From the NCBI GenBank assembly GCA_004009845.1, contig RMBW01000030.1, forward strand, positions 186,001-250,000: a stretch of 64,000 nucleotides of DNA, written 5' to 3'. Every line of letters begins with the position of its first letter. The stretch's first letter is position 1. Source of the stretch: Davidsoniella eucalypti (taxonomy: Eukaryota > Ascomycota > Sordariomycetes > Microascales > Ceratocystidaceae). Made by a program: the position numbers and the translations under genes. This document shows, piece after piece, positions 22,501 to 37,207 of this stretch. Under the pieces are notes generated by a model. It was not told the origin of the DNA and searched no databases. It worked only from the letters and a program-made list of their open reading frames with translations.

Positions 22501-25500
22501 TAATGGTCTGTGCTAGTTCCATATCTTAGGCTTCATATAGTGGACGAACAGTAACTAAACGTTCTAAAACGACTTGAGCGTACGTTGTGGCTACACACAT
22601 TGTCCTCTCATTCAACAAACTGTTTGGCTACCATTAGTGACTTCTACTGTCATCAATTTATCGTGGAACTACCGCGCCAAGCGGTCTATACTAACAAAAT
22701 GACGGGCTATAGGATTCCCTCAAAATCTCCGGCTCACTAAGAGCTAGATCCCACATTATTACAGACAGATATGTACACATACATACAGGGTGTCAACAAT
22801 AAAACAGATAGCACATATCTTCAGTATACCCATCGGGCATTACAGTCAGTCAGATCCAGCTTCAGCTTCAACTCCAGTATCCGGGTTAAGCTGCGGATTA
22901 TTGTCTTTAGTTCCGACAGCCTGCTTATGTCCATGACCGTAGGATGGACATTCATGTTCTCGTCAGGTTACTATCGTTAGGTTTGGGTAGGAGCTGTGGC
23001 AAAAGGTTAGACCAGACTCAATGCTCGTCAGTAACTATGAACCCAGAGGTCATCATCAGCCCAGCCAACAATCACTGATGAGGAGCCATATCTCAAGACC
23101 TGTCTGCATGTTCTCATCCTTTTGTCTTTTTTTCGTCTCGCTTCTTCCCTCTTTGTCGGCTGACAAGTACATGTTATCACAATACAAGAGACGGAACTCA
23201 CAACTAGTTCCATGCAGAACAAATAGGTATAGACTACGGGTTGTACATGCATGCACGCACGGTATGCTCACGCTCATCCTCTCATAAAAGAAGGAGAGAT
23301 AGAGAGACACGGAGAATCTTTCTTCTCCTGTGACTGCTCGCCTACCCTCCATCCAGGCTAATGTGATGAGGCTGCATGACCGAGTTAGCTGAATCTCTGC
23401 AAGGGCTGGTCCAGACGCTGCGCCAGATTGGCCTTTCATAAGTCAGGAAGGGCGAGGAACAAGAGGACCCAGAGAGGAAGGATGGGGATAGCTTCATAAA
23501 AGAGTACAATGAGGGGAAGTACATGTATTCAGTCGAGACGTACTTGGCAGAGGGTCAAGATCTTCTTCAGCTATATTTCAAAGGGGGGTATGCTGTATAT
23601 GGTCCTCGTATAGTTGATTTACAACACACTGCCCTCGTCTTATATCTATCGAGATATTGCCATGAAGATATATACAAGCACATTATACATCTGTACTTAA
23701 AGATCACCAGTACTCTTTCGTCCCCAGGGAACATCTTATATAAACACACGCCCCCTCCTAACGTCCTCACCAGTACGTGCTTACCCAATCCCCATTCGCT
23801 CTTGAGTGATTACATGTGATCAAGTGCAGGATCGAGTTTCAAGCCTGCACCCCGGAAGCGGAATCTTACTTGATGGGCTATCATATTATATCAATAAAAC
23901 CAGAACTCAAATCATTCTACAAGGACAGTTCTGTATACATAGGCTTCCCTTGAGTTTTGATTGCGGGCTATCGTCTGGGTTTCTACGAAGTAACAGTGCC
24001 AATACAATGGCTTTAGTGGGTATACTCCCGCTGTATATGCAACATGATGTATATTTGCTCTATTAGTTGACCCGTCAACCTGGTCTTATTCTATCACCGT
24101 AACTCGCTCCATCTTTGTCGAAACGAGGCGAGTACCAACAGTCGAGCCAATATTCACGCTGTACCAAAACGCACATCTCCCTGATGTTTTTCCACTGCCT
24201 GCCAATCTCTGTCTGTTTTCTCGCCTGCTTGCTTTCGGTCACTGTCTTCTATGACAGTGGTTTTATTCTTTCTTGACTTCTTTTCTCCATGGAAATCTCT
24301 GTGTTGATCAAGTTCTTTCTGGTACTATTACTACTCTCAACAGAAATGACTTATTAGTAACTATGTATCTACTAGTATGGTCAGATATCTGACGGCTTCG
24401 CTTGGCTTATCTCTAAATGGCATATGTTTTGATGTACTTGCTTTCTTTGGGCAACTATATAGAATCACCAGATAGGGCACCTGTCTAGCGATCACCCCAA
24501 GTTACAGATACTTCCAGTTCAAGGCCCTCCCGTTGTTTACCTTCTCGGTTATATTAGGCGTCATGTACAGTTGAGGAGAAGTCAATTGCCGGTTCTGACC
24601 TTGAGTGAATTCCTGGCTTTCAGGACTAATTGAAACAAAGACTAGCCTGGCATGTCATCTTCAATATCCCCTCTTCACTTTTCATACTGTCTTCGTACAC
24701 ATCCTGTCTGCTCTGTAGTCAATATCACTGCTGTAACTATCCGGTCGGTGCTTCTCTAGCACTAGAGCTCAAGTCAAGCTACACTTGTTTGCCCTGCTAT
24801 TGTTCCAATGTTCAGCTACAGGCCTCTTCTCGCGCTAACAGACTGTGCCATCTAACCAGATATTTCCAGTGGCTCACGGTAGTGATACTGCTAATATTTC
24901 GGCTTTTCTGTACTTGATTACGCCTACCCAGTATCGATGCCTGGCAACAAAGGGGCGTGTAGTTTTGAGTTTAGCTCGTTTAGTCTTCTTCCTTTTTACA
25001 AAAGTGTTGATTTCACGTTCTCTATATCTCTGTTAGTGACCTCGTCTAGGGAAGTTGGTGCAATTTCGGCCATTCCATTGCCCTGTTACTGCGATACCTT
25101 TAGAACCCTTTCAGTTACTTATCTTCCTATATTGCTATGATGAAAAGTTGGGCTTGAGCTAAAGTTCAGGCGGCGGATAGACTCCTCCATCGTACATTTT
25201 CACTACTATGCTTCATACATATATCACCTAGCTAGTCTAACCAACCTTTGTTATAGTGGGTAGTTTGATATGTATGTCCACTGCTCTATATATGTATCTT
25301 CTTTCACTTCAGGATCTATCATTTAAGCTAGGAATGAGCTGGGTTCATGGTACTTCTGAAGCCAGATTGGGCTTGTTTTGACGATATACGTCCTTGTACC
25401 AACAGGGCGTACAGACATATATGTATATATTGAAGGTTCAATACCAGTACTAAAAACTCGTAGTCGATATTTGGCTCTACTGACGAACGACAGACTTGAA

Positions 25501-27251
25501 CTGGCTTCACTAATACGATAGATTTATCTGATCTTTAGTATGTTTCAGGCCTTGCCGGCCGGTAAACTAGACCATCCTAAATAGCCATCTATGGTTCATT
25601 CGATGTTATCTCGTCAGTTGTCGATTTTATGTGCTCTCTAAGCAGAACTATCCTTTCCTACTATACTTACTATATATTTACACTGGTATGACAAGAGTTC
25701 ATGTTGTTGAAGCCTGGATATCAAGAAAAAATACAGCCCTGCTGATATTTTCAGGTAGATCAGGCCAAGCAATCGTCAGCTAAGCTACAGGCATATATAG
25801 CCTTGCCTCGAAGACGAATACCGTAGTCGAATAAACCAAGGATACCCTAGGGAGAGGGGTGTATCTTAGTTAGAGGTAAACATTGATTATCCATGCTCTC
25901 AAGATCGGATATTCCAAATACTGCTCGAGGCTATACATGTACCAATACAAGTACATATAGATTACTCATAAGATGGGAACAGAGAACACAGATATAGATA
26001 TGTCCACATGTTTGTATTTTTCTGTGTATTTTTCAGCTCATATCACGTCTCATGGGCCCATCTCACCTCATGTTGATCTCGTCTTCGTCACGCTATGGGT
26101 TCTATAAACGGGCATGTCTGCATACATATATATCTTGCTAACAAAAAGATTAGTGACTCTTCCATCAGCTGCCCTTGTCTTCCTCGTTACCATTTCTTGT
26201 AATAATACTTCTGCTCTGCTAATGGTGAAGCAGATAAAAAATAATAAAACAACAAGCCCTGAAAATCTCTCCCAAACACATTTTATTCCCTGCTTTCCAG
26301 CTAGTTCTCCCTATCATATACGGCTCAAAGCTACTATAGCCCAGCTTTAATTAGGTAAACGATCGCCGCTGTCTCGTTTTATTTCCATTTCTTCAGTTTG
26401 CCCCAAAAAAAGTCAAGAATATAGCATGGTTTTGTGGTACAGGCATAGCTTAAAAAGTGACAGGTCGCTTTGTTCTCTAAATTGGGGCATCGCGTTTATG
26501 TAAATTTCACTAACAGTAGAGTTTGTAGTGTACTTGTATTGTTATCGCAACGTGCAAATACAGAACAGAGGGTAGAACAGGGTTCTAGGGTCTATTTTCC
26601 AGCATGAACCCTTCTATTTGTACCTGTACAGAATCGTCCTTGGCTTGATGTTTTTATCTGCCACTGGGAAACTGTCAAGCGTGAAAAGCATGTCTTTTGA
26701 TAGCATTGCATGGCATGGAAGAAGTTGATCGATATCTTTATAATGCAGTCTTTACATAATAGCATGGATACATAACGATGAAGACAAGGAACAAAAACAC
26801 ACGATACTAGTCTCTAGAACTACAGTATAATAGAAACGAAAGTGAAAAATACAAAGAAACCAAAATGTCATGTTACAAATGACAAACTATTATTGAAAAC
26901 TCATCGAAACTTATACCGGTGATAGCAAAATGATAACAGTTGTTTGCCTTGTCTGTTAACCCTTCCCAGTTCCCTTTTTCCCATATATGTAAATAACATA
27001 TATACTAACCCTAAGCTGGCATTTCATATTACCAAATACCTCATGAGTACACCATGGAAACGCTATAAAAACCCCCAAAACCCAAGCCCGTTAACCAAAT
27101 CCTAACAGTAAAAAGAAGACGAAACAACTAAAAAAAAGCAAAATACAAGAACAAAGGAAAGCCCTGTTCCCATTTCCGAAATCCAATCCCAGCCTCCCAA
27201 AAGAAAAAGTAAACCAGATACATAGCTGACCAACTATCTGGGTCCAAACTG
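19551..27251. other. 7.7-kb gene-free interval
   Basis: No convincing gene. Frames here are under 130 codons with no family match and no intron-linked partners. No tandem repeat, tRNA or E/LINE copy was recognised. A non-coding RNA gene could be present but has no recognisable signature. Confidence 0.5.
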
Positions 27252-29389
27252 TTAATTATATTGCGTTAACAGTTGTGGATGCTGGGAGATACGATATGCT
27301 GTGGCCATAGGACTCATAATGCTAAGGTATTGAGATAGTTGGTTGGCCATGTTCTGGACTGTTTGGGCATGGATAGAGCAACGAAGGTCAAGGTTCTCGC
27401 AGATTTGGGTCAGTAGTAGGAGATTGTCACTGATAGATAGAATAGTTGGTTAGCTTAGTTCCAGTGGCTAGCTTTTTGTTTTTGTCTTGGTTTTGATTTG
27501 TTTTCTTTTCAGCCAAGATTCAGCTGACAGGAATGCTTACCTAGCTTCCCCGAAGGCACAGTGTGGTCCCCAGACCTCATGGCAGCTCTGGATATAGAGC
27601 TCGATGGTCTTCTGAGCACGAAACACGACGTCTTCCATTGTGATTCTGTCGCCCTGAAAGTCCCCCTTGAGGGCAGCATGAATCAGCGGCTTATAGACAG
27701 CGACTTTGGCGCGTAGCCTGCGATGTTTGGCGAGAGAATGTACCATCTTCTCGCAGGCCATGGCATCACGAAGTCCTCCCGAGCCACTACTATCGTCTAT
27801 GGTGTTGTCAGGGTGAAGCAAGCTGGCAATCTGAGCGTATGCCTCGTCAAACTCGGCCTCTTGGGCGTCGATTCCGCCGAGTCGGGTCTCGTGGAGTAAA
27901 GCACTGGTTAGATCTCGTAGGGCGCGGATCTGGTCGCGGAATATCTTTCCCAGGAACTTGGTGAAGCCGTAGTCCTCGACAAAGCCACGGCTACACATGT
28001 ACGAATACGATGGGAGGGGCACGCGGCGGATGACGCCAAACAGCGACGAATCCGAGTTTATGGGGCTATCGCTCTTAATGTCCCTGGATGGTGCGCAAGA
28101 AGACAAAGTTGGTTAGCAGGCAGTCAGCGAGGGTTACGCTAGGGTTATGATTCGTTATCGGAACTTACATCTGATACATGGCGAGTGACCAGTACAACAT
28201 GATAGCTTCGGTGTCTGGGCTAGCGCTGGCGAGATTAGAGACGCCCGTTCTATGAGATGTTAGCAACTCCAGACTAAGATAGTACTTCGATATGTATATA
28301 TATGCCTTACTTGTTGATCAAAGATATCAAGAAATCGCCGGCCTTGTGAGCTGCATGCCGTGCCGCCTCGTAGAGTCCAATAGACGAATAGTAGATAGAC
28401 GCCATGAACCACGCCTGAACCTTGAGTGTGCGTGTCGTCTTGTAGGGCTTAAGGCCCGATGACTGCAGTGCCGTCATGGCCTCGGCAAAGAAAGCAAAGC
28501 CTGGAACCGGCGCCCAGTCTTCTTCTATATCGTATGGGCCGCTATCGCCGATGCCACCCATACCACGGTTAGCAGCACGCATAGCACTAGAAACGATGCC
28601 GCGCTGAGTCTCGATGACGGAACCAATGGCTAGTATGAGCAGATAAAGCACCATATCTGGAGCCTGTGCTCCGAACACGGCCTCATACTCCTCCGGCCGG
28701 CGAGACGCATACAGCTGCGCCAAGAGCGGCGAATAGCGCTCCGATAGGCCAAGGACACGCTCGGGCGAGATCAGGGGATATTGTGCGACGGTTGAGTTGA
28801 CAAACTCGCCCACGTATCCGCAGATGATGTTGAGTTCCTGCAGCTGTGTGGACAGGAACGGCCTCTGGACGCTTGAGATACCGGGAAATAACTCTGCTGA
28901 CTCGGCAGCCTCGGCGTGCTTTATGGCGGCTAGGGCAACACTGCCTAGCGGGAAGGTCGGATGGCTAGATAGCAGCGAGGTGCGCCATCTAGGCTGGGCA
29001 GAGGCGGACGAAGCGCCTGAAGAAGAGGACGGAGCCGTTGCGGCCGGAGATGTCGTGGAGTATCTGGTCATACGTATCGCCTGTAAACTGCGCTGTATGG
29101 CACCGTTGAGCCACATCAGCTCCTGAAAGGTTCTGTGGAAGGCTAGAGGCCCATCCTGTGGCAAGAAGCCCGGATGTCGTCGCTCTAGGCCATCTTCGAG
29201 ACTCGACGGCGTGCACAGAATCTGATATTGACAGCAAGTCTGGCAGCGGGGCACGTGAGCTTCACATGGAAGCCCTCGTGACAAGCAATAGCTGCAGGCT
29301 AGGTAGTCCTGTTTGTTGGGTTCGTCTGGTTAGTATAGTTGGCTAGGGCCGCAGATGGACATGAACCGAGATCCTCTTACCTGGTCCAT
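27252..29389 (-). CDS. Zn(II)2Cys6 transcription factor (5 exons)
   Basis: Exons in transcript order: 29381-29389 (ATGGACCAG only), 28311-29308, 28169-28249, 27541-28083, 27252-27429; 602 aa. Every junction uses GTAAG-type donors, and all four joins keep frame. Residues 8-35 read CSYCLSRGLPCEAHVPRCQTCCQYQILC, an exact C-x2-C-x6-C-x6-C-x2-C-x6-C binuclear zinc cluster. Unusually, it lacks the basic RRRKxKCD stretch between Cys 2 and 3 that normally contacts DNA. The rest is a helical middle region typical of fungal zinc-cluster regulators (for example ILCGYVGEFVNSTVAQYPLIS; LKVQAWFMASIYYSSIGLYEAARHAAHKAGDFL) and a C-terminal helix (ICENLDLRCSIHAQTVQNMANQLSQYLS). Family recall supports a nuclear regulator. 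Targets are unknown and no biosynthetic cluster is adjacent. Confidence 0.88.
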
Positions 29390-32300
29390 GATGAGGGCGG
29401 AAGAAAGAAAAACAATGTAGATATAAAAGGGACGGCGGCTATGCTGTTGATAGGATGTGTAAGTATAAGCAAGGCGGACGATGTGGGGTGAGTGGTAGGT
29501 TTTATAACAAAAAAGACACAATGAGCTTTGGGGAGCGGCCGGTCAAACTGGCAATACGGTGAATTGATGAAGTATGGTATAGAGTAGATACAATGCAAAT
29601 ATATAGGTCTGAAGATGTAGACCGTCAAGAAACGATGGTGGCCGTCGTTGTGTTATATATATTTATATACAATGAAGGTCTTTGCTCTTAGAGGCTATCA
29701 ATGTTGTTTGTTCTACGGTCTGGCCCGCTAACATCAAGAAAGATTCAGCCCCAAAAGGAAAGCAGAATGAATATCACCACAAAATTAAATACTTAATTAA
29801 CAGAAAACAAACCAGACGCACAATACCCGCTATTTGTTGTCCGCCAGTAAGAAATAAAAAAGAAAGACAGACAAAAATTAGACGTGATATGTTCCTAAAG
29901 ACACAATGCCATGGAAGGAAAATATAATATATAAGCGAATACTATTGCATTATACCGTCTATTTTCTGTCTGTCTAGTTATCCCACCTGGGTCGACAAGC
30001 TTAGCTAGCCTGTGCCTTGATGAACCACCCACTGATTGTAACACTGTTTGGATCTTCTATTCCCCTGCCACATCTCTAGCACAAGGCGAAAAAAGGCGTA
30101 TCTCTATCTTCTTTTACTACTAACAGCTTTTTGGCGGGACAAAAACAACTCCATAGATAAATGTTGGGCCTATACATATTATGATCTATCCGTAGATAAT
30201 CGTGCAATATACATACATAGATCTTCCGTCCTGGCGGAAAATACTTATTACAGATAGTTATATCTATGTTATACCATAAAGTCTAACCATATATTCGCCT
30301 AATGTTACCATCTGGGGGTGTGCTTTCTATTTTCTTTTATACTTGCCTTCATATTATTCTCCTCGTAGACCTTGATTACTTCGAATAGTCAGACCACCCA
30401 CTAGTATAAAGCAAAAAATAAAATGGAAAAGCACCCCCCCCCCCCCTCAAAAGGACCAGAAAAAATAGGTACGCCAGTCACAAATTCTAATGCGTGTAGC
30501 TTATTCGACCTTTGAGCTGGACATCTTGTTCCCAAGAGCTGAAAAACAAAGGGAAAAAAAGCCTTAATTATAGACAGTCACAAGCACAATACACTGTCTC
30601 GCTAGCGTTAGATACATCATAGAGATATCGACAACGATGATATCCCCACAATCTGGTACTCATTTGTAACTGATAGTCATATACACACATACAATCAAGA
30701 TACTACTGCTTGTAGATAACGAGTCTTGCTCCCTTTCTATTCCCTTACCATCCTATTTGCTGGTGGCTTCCCGCTTTCCTTTTGTTTGTGGCTTGAATTC
30801 TATTCGGTAAGGGTACATCAGGCAGGAGTTCAGACCACTCTAGTTGTAAGCGTTTCCTTCTATAAGACGGGAGCTGTAAGTAGTCCACTCACTGTTCACA
30901 CTTACTCACATATAACAACATCCTCCAAACTAAGCCACCCAAGACTCCATCTAGGCTGTCTGTGAAGATTGTCTGTCAGCTGGTGAGGCAAGCAAGTGCC
31001 TTTTCTTTGTACGCCCTACTCTGCACGTCCTACCCGCCTACTCCTTACTTGAGTTTGGGCATGTACTTTGAGAATAGATGGCTCTTGGTCGTCCTTCCAT
31101 CGCCGTTGTCCTCACAATGTAACTGACGATCGACCACCCTTCCGAAAACGCATCATTCCCTGGCTTAACTACCACCTTTTTGTTCGGCAGTCCTGTTGAT
31201 CATGTCTCTTTCGACGTTTCATTTCTGCAAATTCAAATCACCAAGAGCTAAACTACAATCTGTAAGCCATGTTAACAGAGGACGACCACCTGATTTTCAG
31301 GCTGAAGTCAGTCCTAAGGCTGGATTATTGGCTTGAACCCCACGGCCCAAGAAAAGAATTCTAAAATACCGGAAATAGCGAGATGTGCATTTTAGTGGCT
31401 TCTGGTTGTTATTTTACAATATCTTGCTTGACAAATGCGCATCTATCCAGCCATGAGCTATCCCACCAGCTTGTTTTCTTTTTTTTTTCCAGGCTATTCA
31501 AGTTGGTCGATCCCCCAAATGGCAAATCACATAGCTCGTCTACTTAATTATCTTTCTGACGTCTTGGCTGGCTAGATCGACGGGCTTTTTTGGGTCTTTC
31601 TCCTCTCCCCCAGCTTCCAGCTTCCCCGACTCAAGCTGATGATTTGTTACCAGAATTACCCGCGCAGTTTGTTCTTTTTGGATGAGGGGTGGTGTGCTAA
31701 TTTTCTGTATTATCTCTTTTCGCCTTTTTCTTTACGGCGGATTTACACCTATAAAGTCAAATGTCTTGAAATACACATGTGATAGTGACCATATCTTATA
31801 AGAAAAAGGACGTATGTGACTGGGCTGAACTCAGCATCATGTGAAGAAGGAGATGGAAAAGGGCATGGTTAATAATCACCAACGAAAAGAAAATAAGAGG
31901 ACACAAACTAGACAAGAAACGAAAAGCGATCAGTTAGTCTCATAATTGCTGAGCCAGGGAACTTGAGAACTAGGGATCAAATTTTACCTACTGATACATT
32001 CTATTCAGCACTGAATCGCTTCTTTCTCCCTTGGCATCAATCATTTGGAAGACCATCTATCGTTGCAGTGCTTCCACTATCTCTCGCTCTTCTCCTCCTC
32101 GAGTCGCACTTCCGGATCTCTGTTTTCTCTTATCCGGCCTCAGAGTTTTGTCGTTTCCGGGCTTATAGTAATACACGTATATGTAGTTACCATGTATAAG
32201 ACGCTAGAAGAATAAAATGCAATAGTATGACCCGTAATGGTGGGTTCAGCAGCCACACTGCCTTTCACCCACCTTATCTAGCGGCTTGCTTACTGCTGTG

Positions 32301-35300
32301 ATATGTATTATAGCCACCCCGTGCTATATAGTATTTGCATTCATGCCCTTTCTCCATAAACCCTTCTCTTGCTCAGAGACCGTAGGACCAACCCTTCAGC
32401 TGTATATGTATATCCCAGTCTAGTACAATCCACTATACATGTATCATGCTGATCGGCTTCCGCAGCGATCAGCGTCTCTTGCCTCCGTCCTGTGGGTGTC
32501 AGAAATCCAAGACTGCTACCATCATCAAAAGCCAAGATCTGGATCGCACTTTGGTAGCTTGAGTGCACCTGCCGACTGTGCCCCCCCCCCCCTTCCTTTC
32601 TCACGTTCTCCAGAGATAGATTCACATTATCCAAGATACGGCTTGGTAATATCTTGTATGTCTATGACAATTACACATATCGCTGGTATAATCTCAGACC
32701 ACAGCATCTCAAGTAGTTTGTGTAAAGTCACACTGCAGAACCAGGAAATCTTATGTAAGGAATCTCGCATGATATCAACTGAAAACATGCATGTGAAGCC
32801 CTCGCTTTGACCGTCTACATCTCATCAACTCAATATGATGAATAGTAAGTTCGGATTGCCTCGTGGTATCGAAAAATGTGGTCAGTGACGTTAGTAAGTA
32901 AAGCAAGTTAATCTCATAATCTCATGTAACAAGAAAGCAGTGCTAGGGTTACCCAACCCTAATGTTAGGTCTTGACATCAACAACAAACCAGCTGGCTGG
33001 CTCTTTCAACATCGTGGATAGCAAAAGTAAGACCGTTCCTTTCTTGACTTCAGCCTGAACACGGCAAAAGATTAACAACAATCCAAGCTAGCCCGTGTTG
33101 TGACCGAGACTAGTGCCCTTTTTTTCAAAATCTTTTAGCTATTTCAATTCAAGAAAATTGTAGATCTCTCTCTTATCTTGTCAACCACTTGTTATTTTTT
33201 TGGGTTATTTTTGGCGCATTATCCGTTCGTGTGGGAGACACAAGGGAGCGGTATCACACATATCTTGTATTGTTAGGAATCTAGGCTTCCAAATAGTGGC
33301 ATTCACCTGTAAACAAGCACCTGAAGTTCCGACTACATATGTTGATGCTGATTTCAGGTAGAGCTTACGATACTGAATAGAAAAACCCGGAGCTACGCCG
33401 TCGCTATGCCGGAGGTAGAATATCGAAGGGGGGCGTGATCGTGCCACCATACAACTGTATATTGTCTTGTTTTTTTTATTAAATATAAATTTCAGCTAGC
33501 AACGACCACCGGATGTCACAGGACGGAAATAATTGCGATTACTATTTAAGACCGTGAGTCTATCCAGCATTGTTTGTCTTGGCTAGGCTAAGCCGTACCG
33601 ACAGGCATATCTAGAAGTATCAGTTACTGTAAGTAGTGGAAGTTGACTCAGATGGCATGGCTTTTGCGTGTACGTACCTCTATTTTTTTATATCTGGGTT
33701 GATAGTTCCATAGCCCACCTGAGCAGCACATCAGCCACTTATTTTGTGATGGTCTTTCGATTGTTGCACGGATCGAGAGCTGATTTGACATCTTGTGCTG
33801 TAGCTGGGCTATTTCTTTGATTTTTGCATCTGTTCCCCTTGGAGAAATGACCTGTGACAACCAACTAGGAAACAAAAACTGCCAGAACAGGTAATAAATC
33901 AATATCAAAATTACTTAACACGCTCACTTTTTTTCAGCAGGCCTTTGTCATCGCTTTTATGGCTTGGTTTCTCTTTTATTTTCAGCTTCTTCGGTCTCGG
34001 CAAGCTGATGTCAATTAAAGATTCACCCACCATAATCCATTTTATCTTCTCGAACTTGCATTAACCGTGCTTTGAAAAAATGGTCAGGTTCACAGTAAGA
34101 AAAACTTGGCCTATTTTTATCGTTCAGTGACCGAACTATACTATGTCATAATTGCATTGATAGGCCGAGAAATAAAATAGAGCCGCTGCTTGGCTGGATC
34201 TTCTTCTGCGTGACGCTGGTTTTAGTTATTCAGCTTCCGACTACATCACACCCACTTTTCAAGGATCTTTTTAAGCTGTCTTCCCCAATGGCTCCTATCA
34301 GTCGCTGCTTGTGATTTGTTAGTAGCTTCGTATTCCACTGTTATTTCCCTAGCTTGTTGTTTTGTCAACTGCCCACTGAGTCACCATAGTCATATGCGGT
34401 CATATTTCTGCCTTGGGCCATTCATTGACCTGTTACTTTCTCTTAATGTGTATCGGCTAACAGGCTTAATCATCATCTCATAGAGCAGACATATATCACT
34501 ATTATTGCTATCTACGGGGACTTCACCGGTCGCCCGTACTTTGCCTGGTTTGTTCCGCTTTTGGCCCAACACGGTAAACCAGGTACCTTATATATCCTCC
34601 TCCCTATTCTTAGCCACTCACTTTCACTAGGCTCAAAGCCAAAGAATCCATGACTTCAGCAGAGAAGGGGCCATGTAAGAAAATAGACAAATGCTACCAC
34701 CACTATCACACCTGAACACCGTAGACGAGTCGTGAGCCACACTCCGGGCCGGGTATGTAGTTCCGTAGCCGTCTGTTCTTTCAAGCGAGAAAGCAAAAGT
34801 AAAGCATACGTATAGGTACATCTGTACACTGAAGCTAAAAGAATAAAGATTGGAAAGGGCCTGTGGCAAAGTCATACACCCCCTTAAGTCATGTTAGACA
34901 CCTGCCTAGCATGCACAAGCAGCAGACGGGAAGACATTCAAGACATACGACAGTAGTTACTGACAGATTCAGCAGCTCTGGTAAAGACACGCATATATGC
35001 ACAAGAAGGTAGGTAGGCAGCCCTAGAGAAATAAAAAGACCTTGTGAGAGAAAATAAATTGGGGAAAAAAGTATATCAGCACTAGACAAGCTCATCGTGC
35101 CAAGGCTCTCCATCATAAGAAACAAACACCATATGATAATACCTCATCGATCGTGATGCTCACGTACTGCAGGTGGCCCAAGACGTAAATCGGTAAGTTG
35201 GCTTTGCAAGTTGTTGCTTGCTATCCGACTACGTAGCCATATAACTCTACTAACTGACGTTGAAGTCTGATAGCGGAGACTCTGCATAGAATTTGATTTT

Positions 35301-37207
35301 TGATGCTTTTTCATGCCCTAAAATAGACCTATCTGGCATGCCGCCTCGATAAGGACACTTTCTGCAAGTGCGGCACTTACGCCGGCTATAGCGACTCAAG
35401 GGGGGGGGGGGGGCTAGATTGCTCTATTGTTTAGGCTTATTTAGCTCTTCTGTGGTATACAATCTTGTGCACAACTACATAATCTCTGCTCGAACCTTGA
35501 TGACTTCTTACAAGCCAAATGTCACGATACTTGCGACGGTCTATAATACCCCTAGTAGACGGTGCGGCGTCAGCTCTATATACTGGCGTTATGTTCATTG
35601 CCCTGCCCTAATCAAGCTGAAACTATAGAATATTTACGTTATTCCTGTTTCTAGTATGTATGCTAGCTACTGTATCTTTTCTTAGTGACACTTTTTCTGT
35701 GGCTTTGCTTGAGATGTCTAACGGACAGGAGACCCCGAGAGATTGGTATCCCTAGCTTCTACATATCAGCATAGAGATTGGCCTGTCGGATCACTCCGAG
35801 ACTGTCTATCCATACATCCACACCTCCATCTCTCTATGATGATAATGGATAGACAAGCATCGCTGTTTCTAGTGTCTCGAGGGCAACACATCCCACTGAG
35901 ATAATTCCCGCTTTTCCTGCATTGAAGGGATGATATAGCCATATTTTATTGATGCCCAGAGACTGAAGAATCTCATCGAGACAATGGCAAAGAGCTCTGT
36001 ATTATTGAGTATGTTACTCATTAGCTATGATCAATGACGCCCAATATAAGTATATATGTATATTCATAGTGGCACGGAGGCCAGCTGGCAGGATCAAAGC
36101 AGTCCCGCTAAAGCATCTGGTAACTTGATGATCATTAAAACAAGCAATACATACCATCACCATCCAAATGAAACTTATTATACGTCTACGGCCGTTAGAA
36201 ACAAACAGTGTTAGAAACAAACAGTCCGGCCCATATATCCTAGTTTGACTATCCACAAGTTATCTAGCCAATGGTAGCTGCAAACCACCCAAAGCTTGAC
36301 AATAATGATGACTTTTTGTCGTGATCGGTACCGTGGAACAGGGCGGGGTAGGCCTGATGAAAAGAAAAACCGAATTAATCAACTTAAACCTTCTTGTCAG
36401 ACTGGTCGCTGTGTCTGTGACTCGTGATAGGACCGTTTTTACTTCTCAAAGTCAATGACCGGCCAGAAGGGGCTCGATGAGGAGGGGTTAACTCATCACC
36501 CTCTTTTTTTCTCTTGTTCCTGTTGACCGAAACAATCATCTAGATCATCACTTTCCTCTATGAGGAGATACCATGTTTTGAAGGGAGTTAGGCTATATCT
36601 GACATGCAATTCGAAGGTGATGCTAAGACAGAGCCAAGTATAGGATCATGGCTAATCAGTTGATATAGCATTTATTTGCCACGCAAAGTCTCTTCTTTGA
36701 GGCTATTCGCGGGACAAACTATCAAGGCGTCAGTCTCGATGTTTGTTATCATGACGATCGGAACTTTATAGATGTTTATGGAACTACTTGTATTGGGAGT
36801 GACAAAGTCTATAGGGGCATATATGATATGTCTGTCATGATTGTTGGCATTTCTATTTTTCAGTATTCTGATCCATTACAATACTTTCCAGTTCATCATG
36901 TGCTGGGCTGGCTACTGCTCTGACATCCTAAAACATCGTCGTCGTCGATGACTTGCTCAGCAAGAATGCCTACCTGAACTGTGTCGATAGTTTGCCGCAT
37001 GATCAAACAAGCTAGTATAGTATCTATGGCATATACGTAACCAGCTACTCTCTTTATTGGTTGACTTGTACGTTTAAATCGTGATCGTATCAATCATTGT
37101 CTAAATAGTCGTTATGTTTGTTACCACGTGATATCTCTCTCAACCCTCAGGTGCTTAGGGTTTATTGTGGCACAGATATCCGAGGTCAGAAATACTTGCT
37201 CACTTTG
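29390..37207. other. 7.8-kb gene-free interval
   Basis: Probably starts with the promoter of the zinc-cluster gene (minus strand, from 29390 up). No other gene recognised. Homopolymers: C13 at 30434-30446, C12 at 32581-32592, G14 at 35400-35413. Short minus-strand frames near 33205-33908 lack supporting splice logic. Confidence 0.5.

Noticed and set aside
33205..33908. Possible two-exon minus-strand gene
   Set aside because: Two short frames without compatible splice sites that I could find and no recognisable motif.
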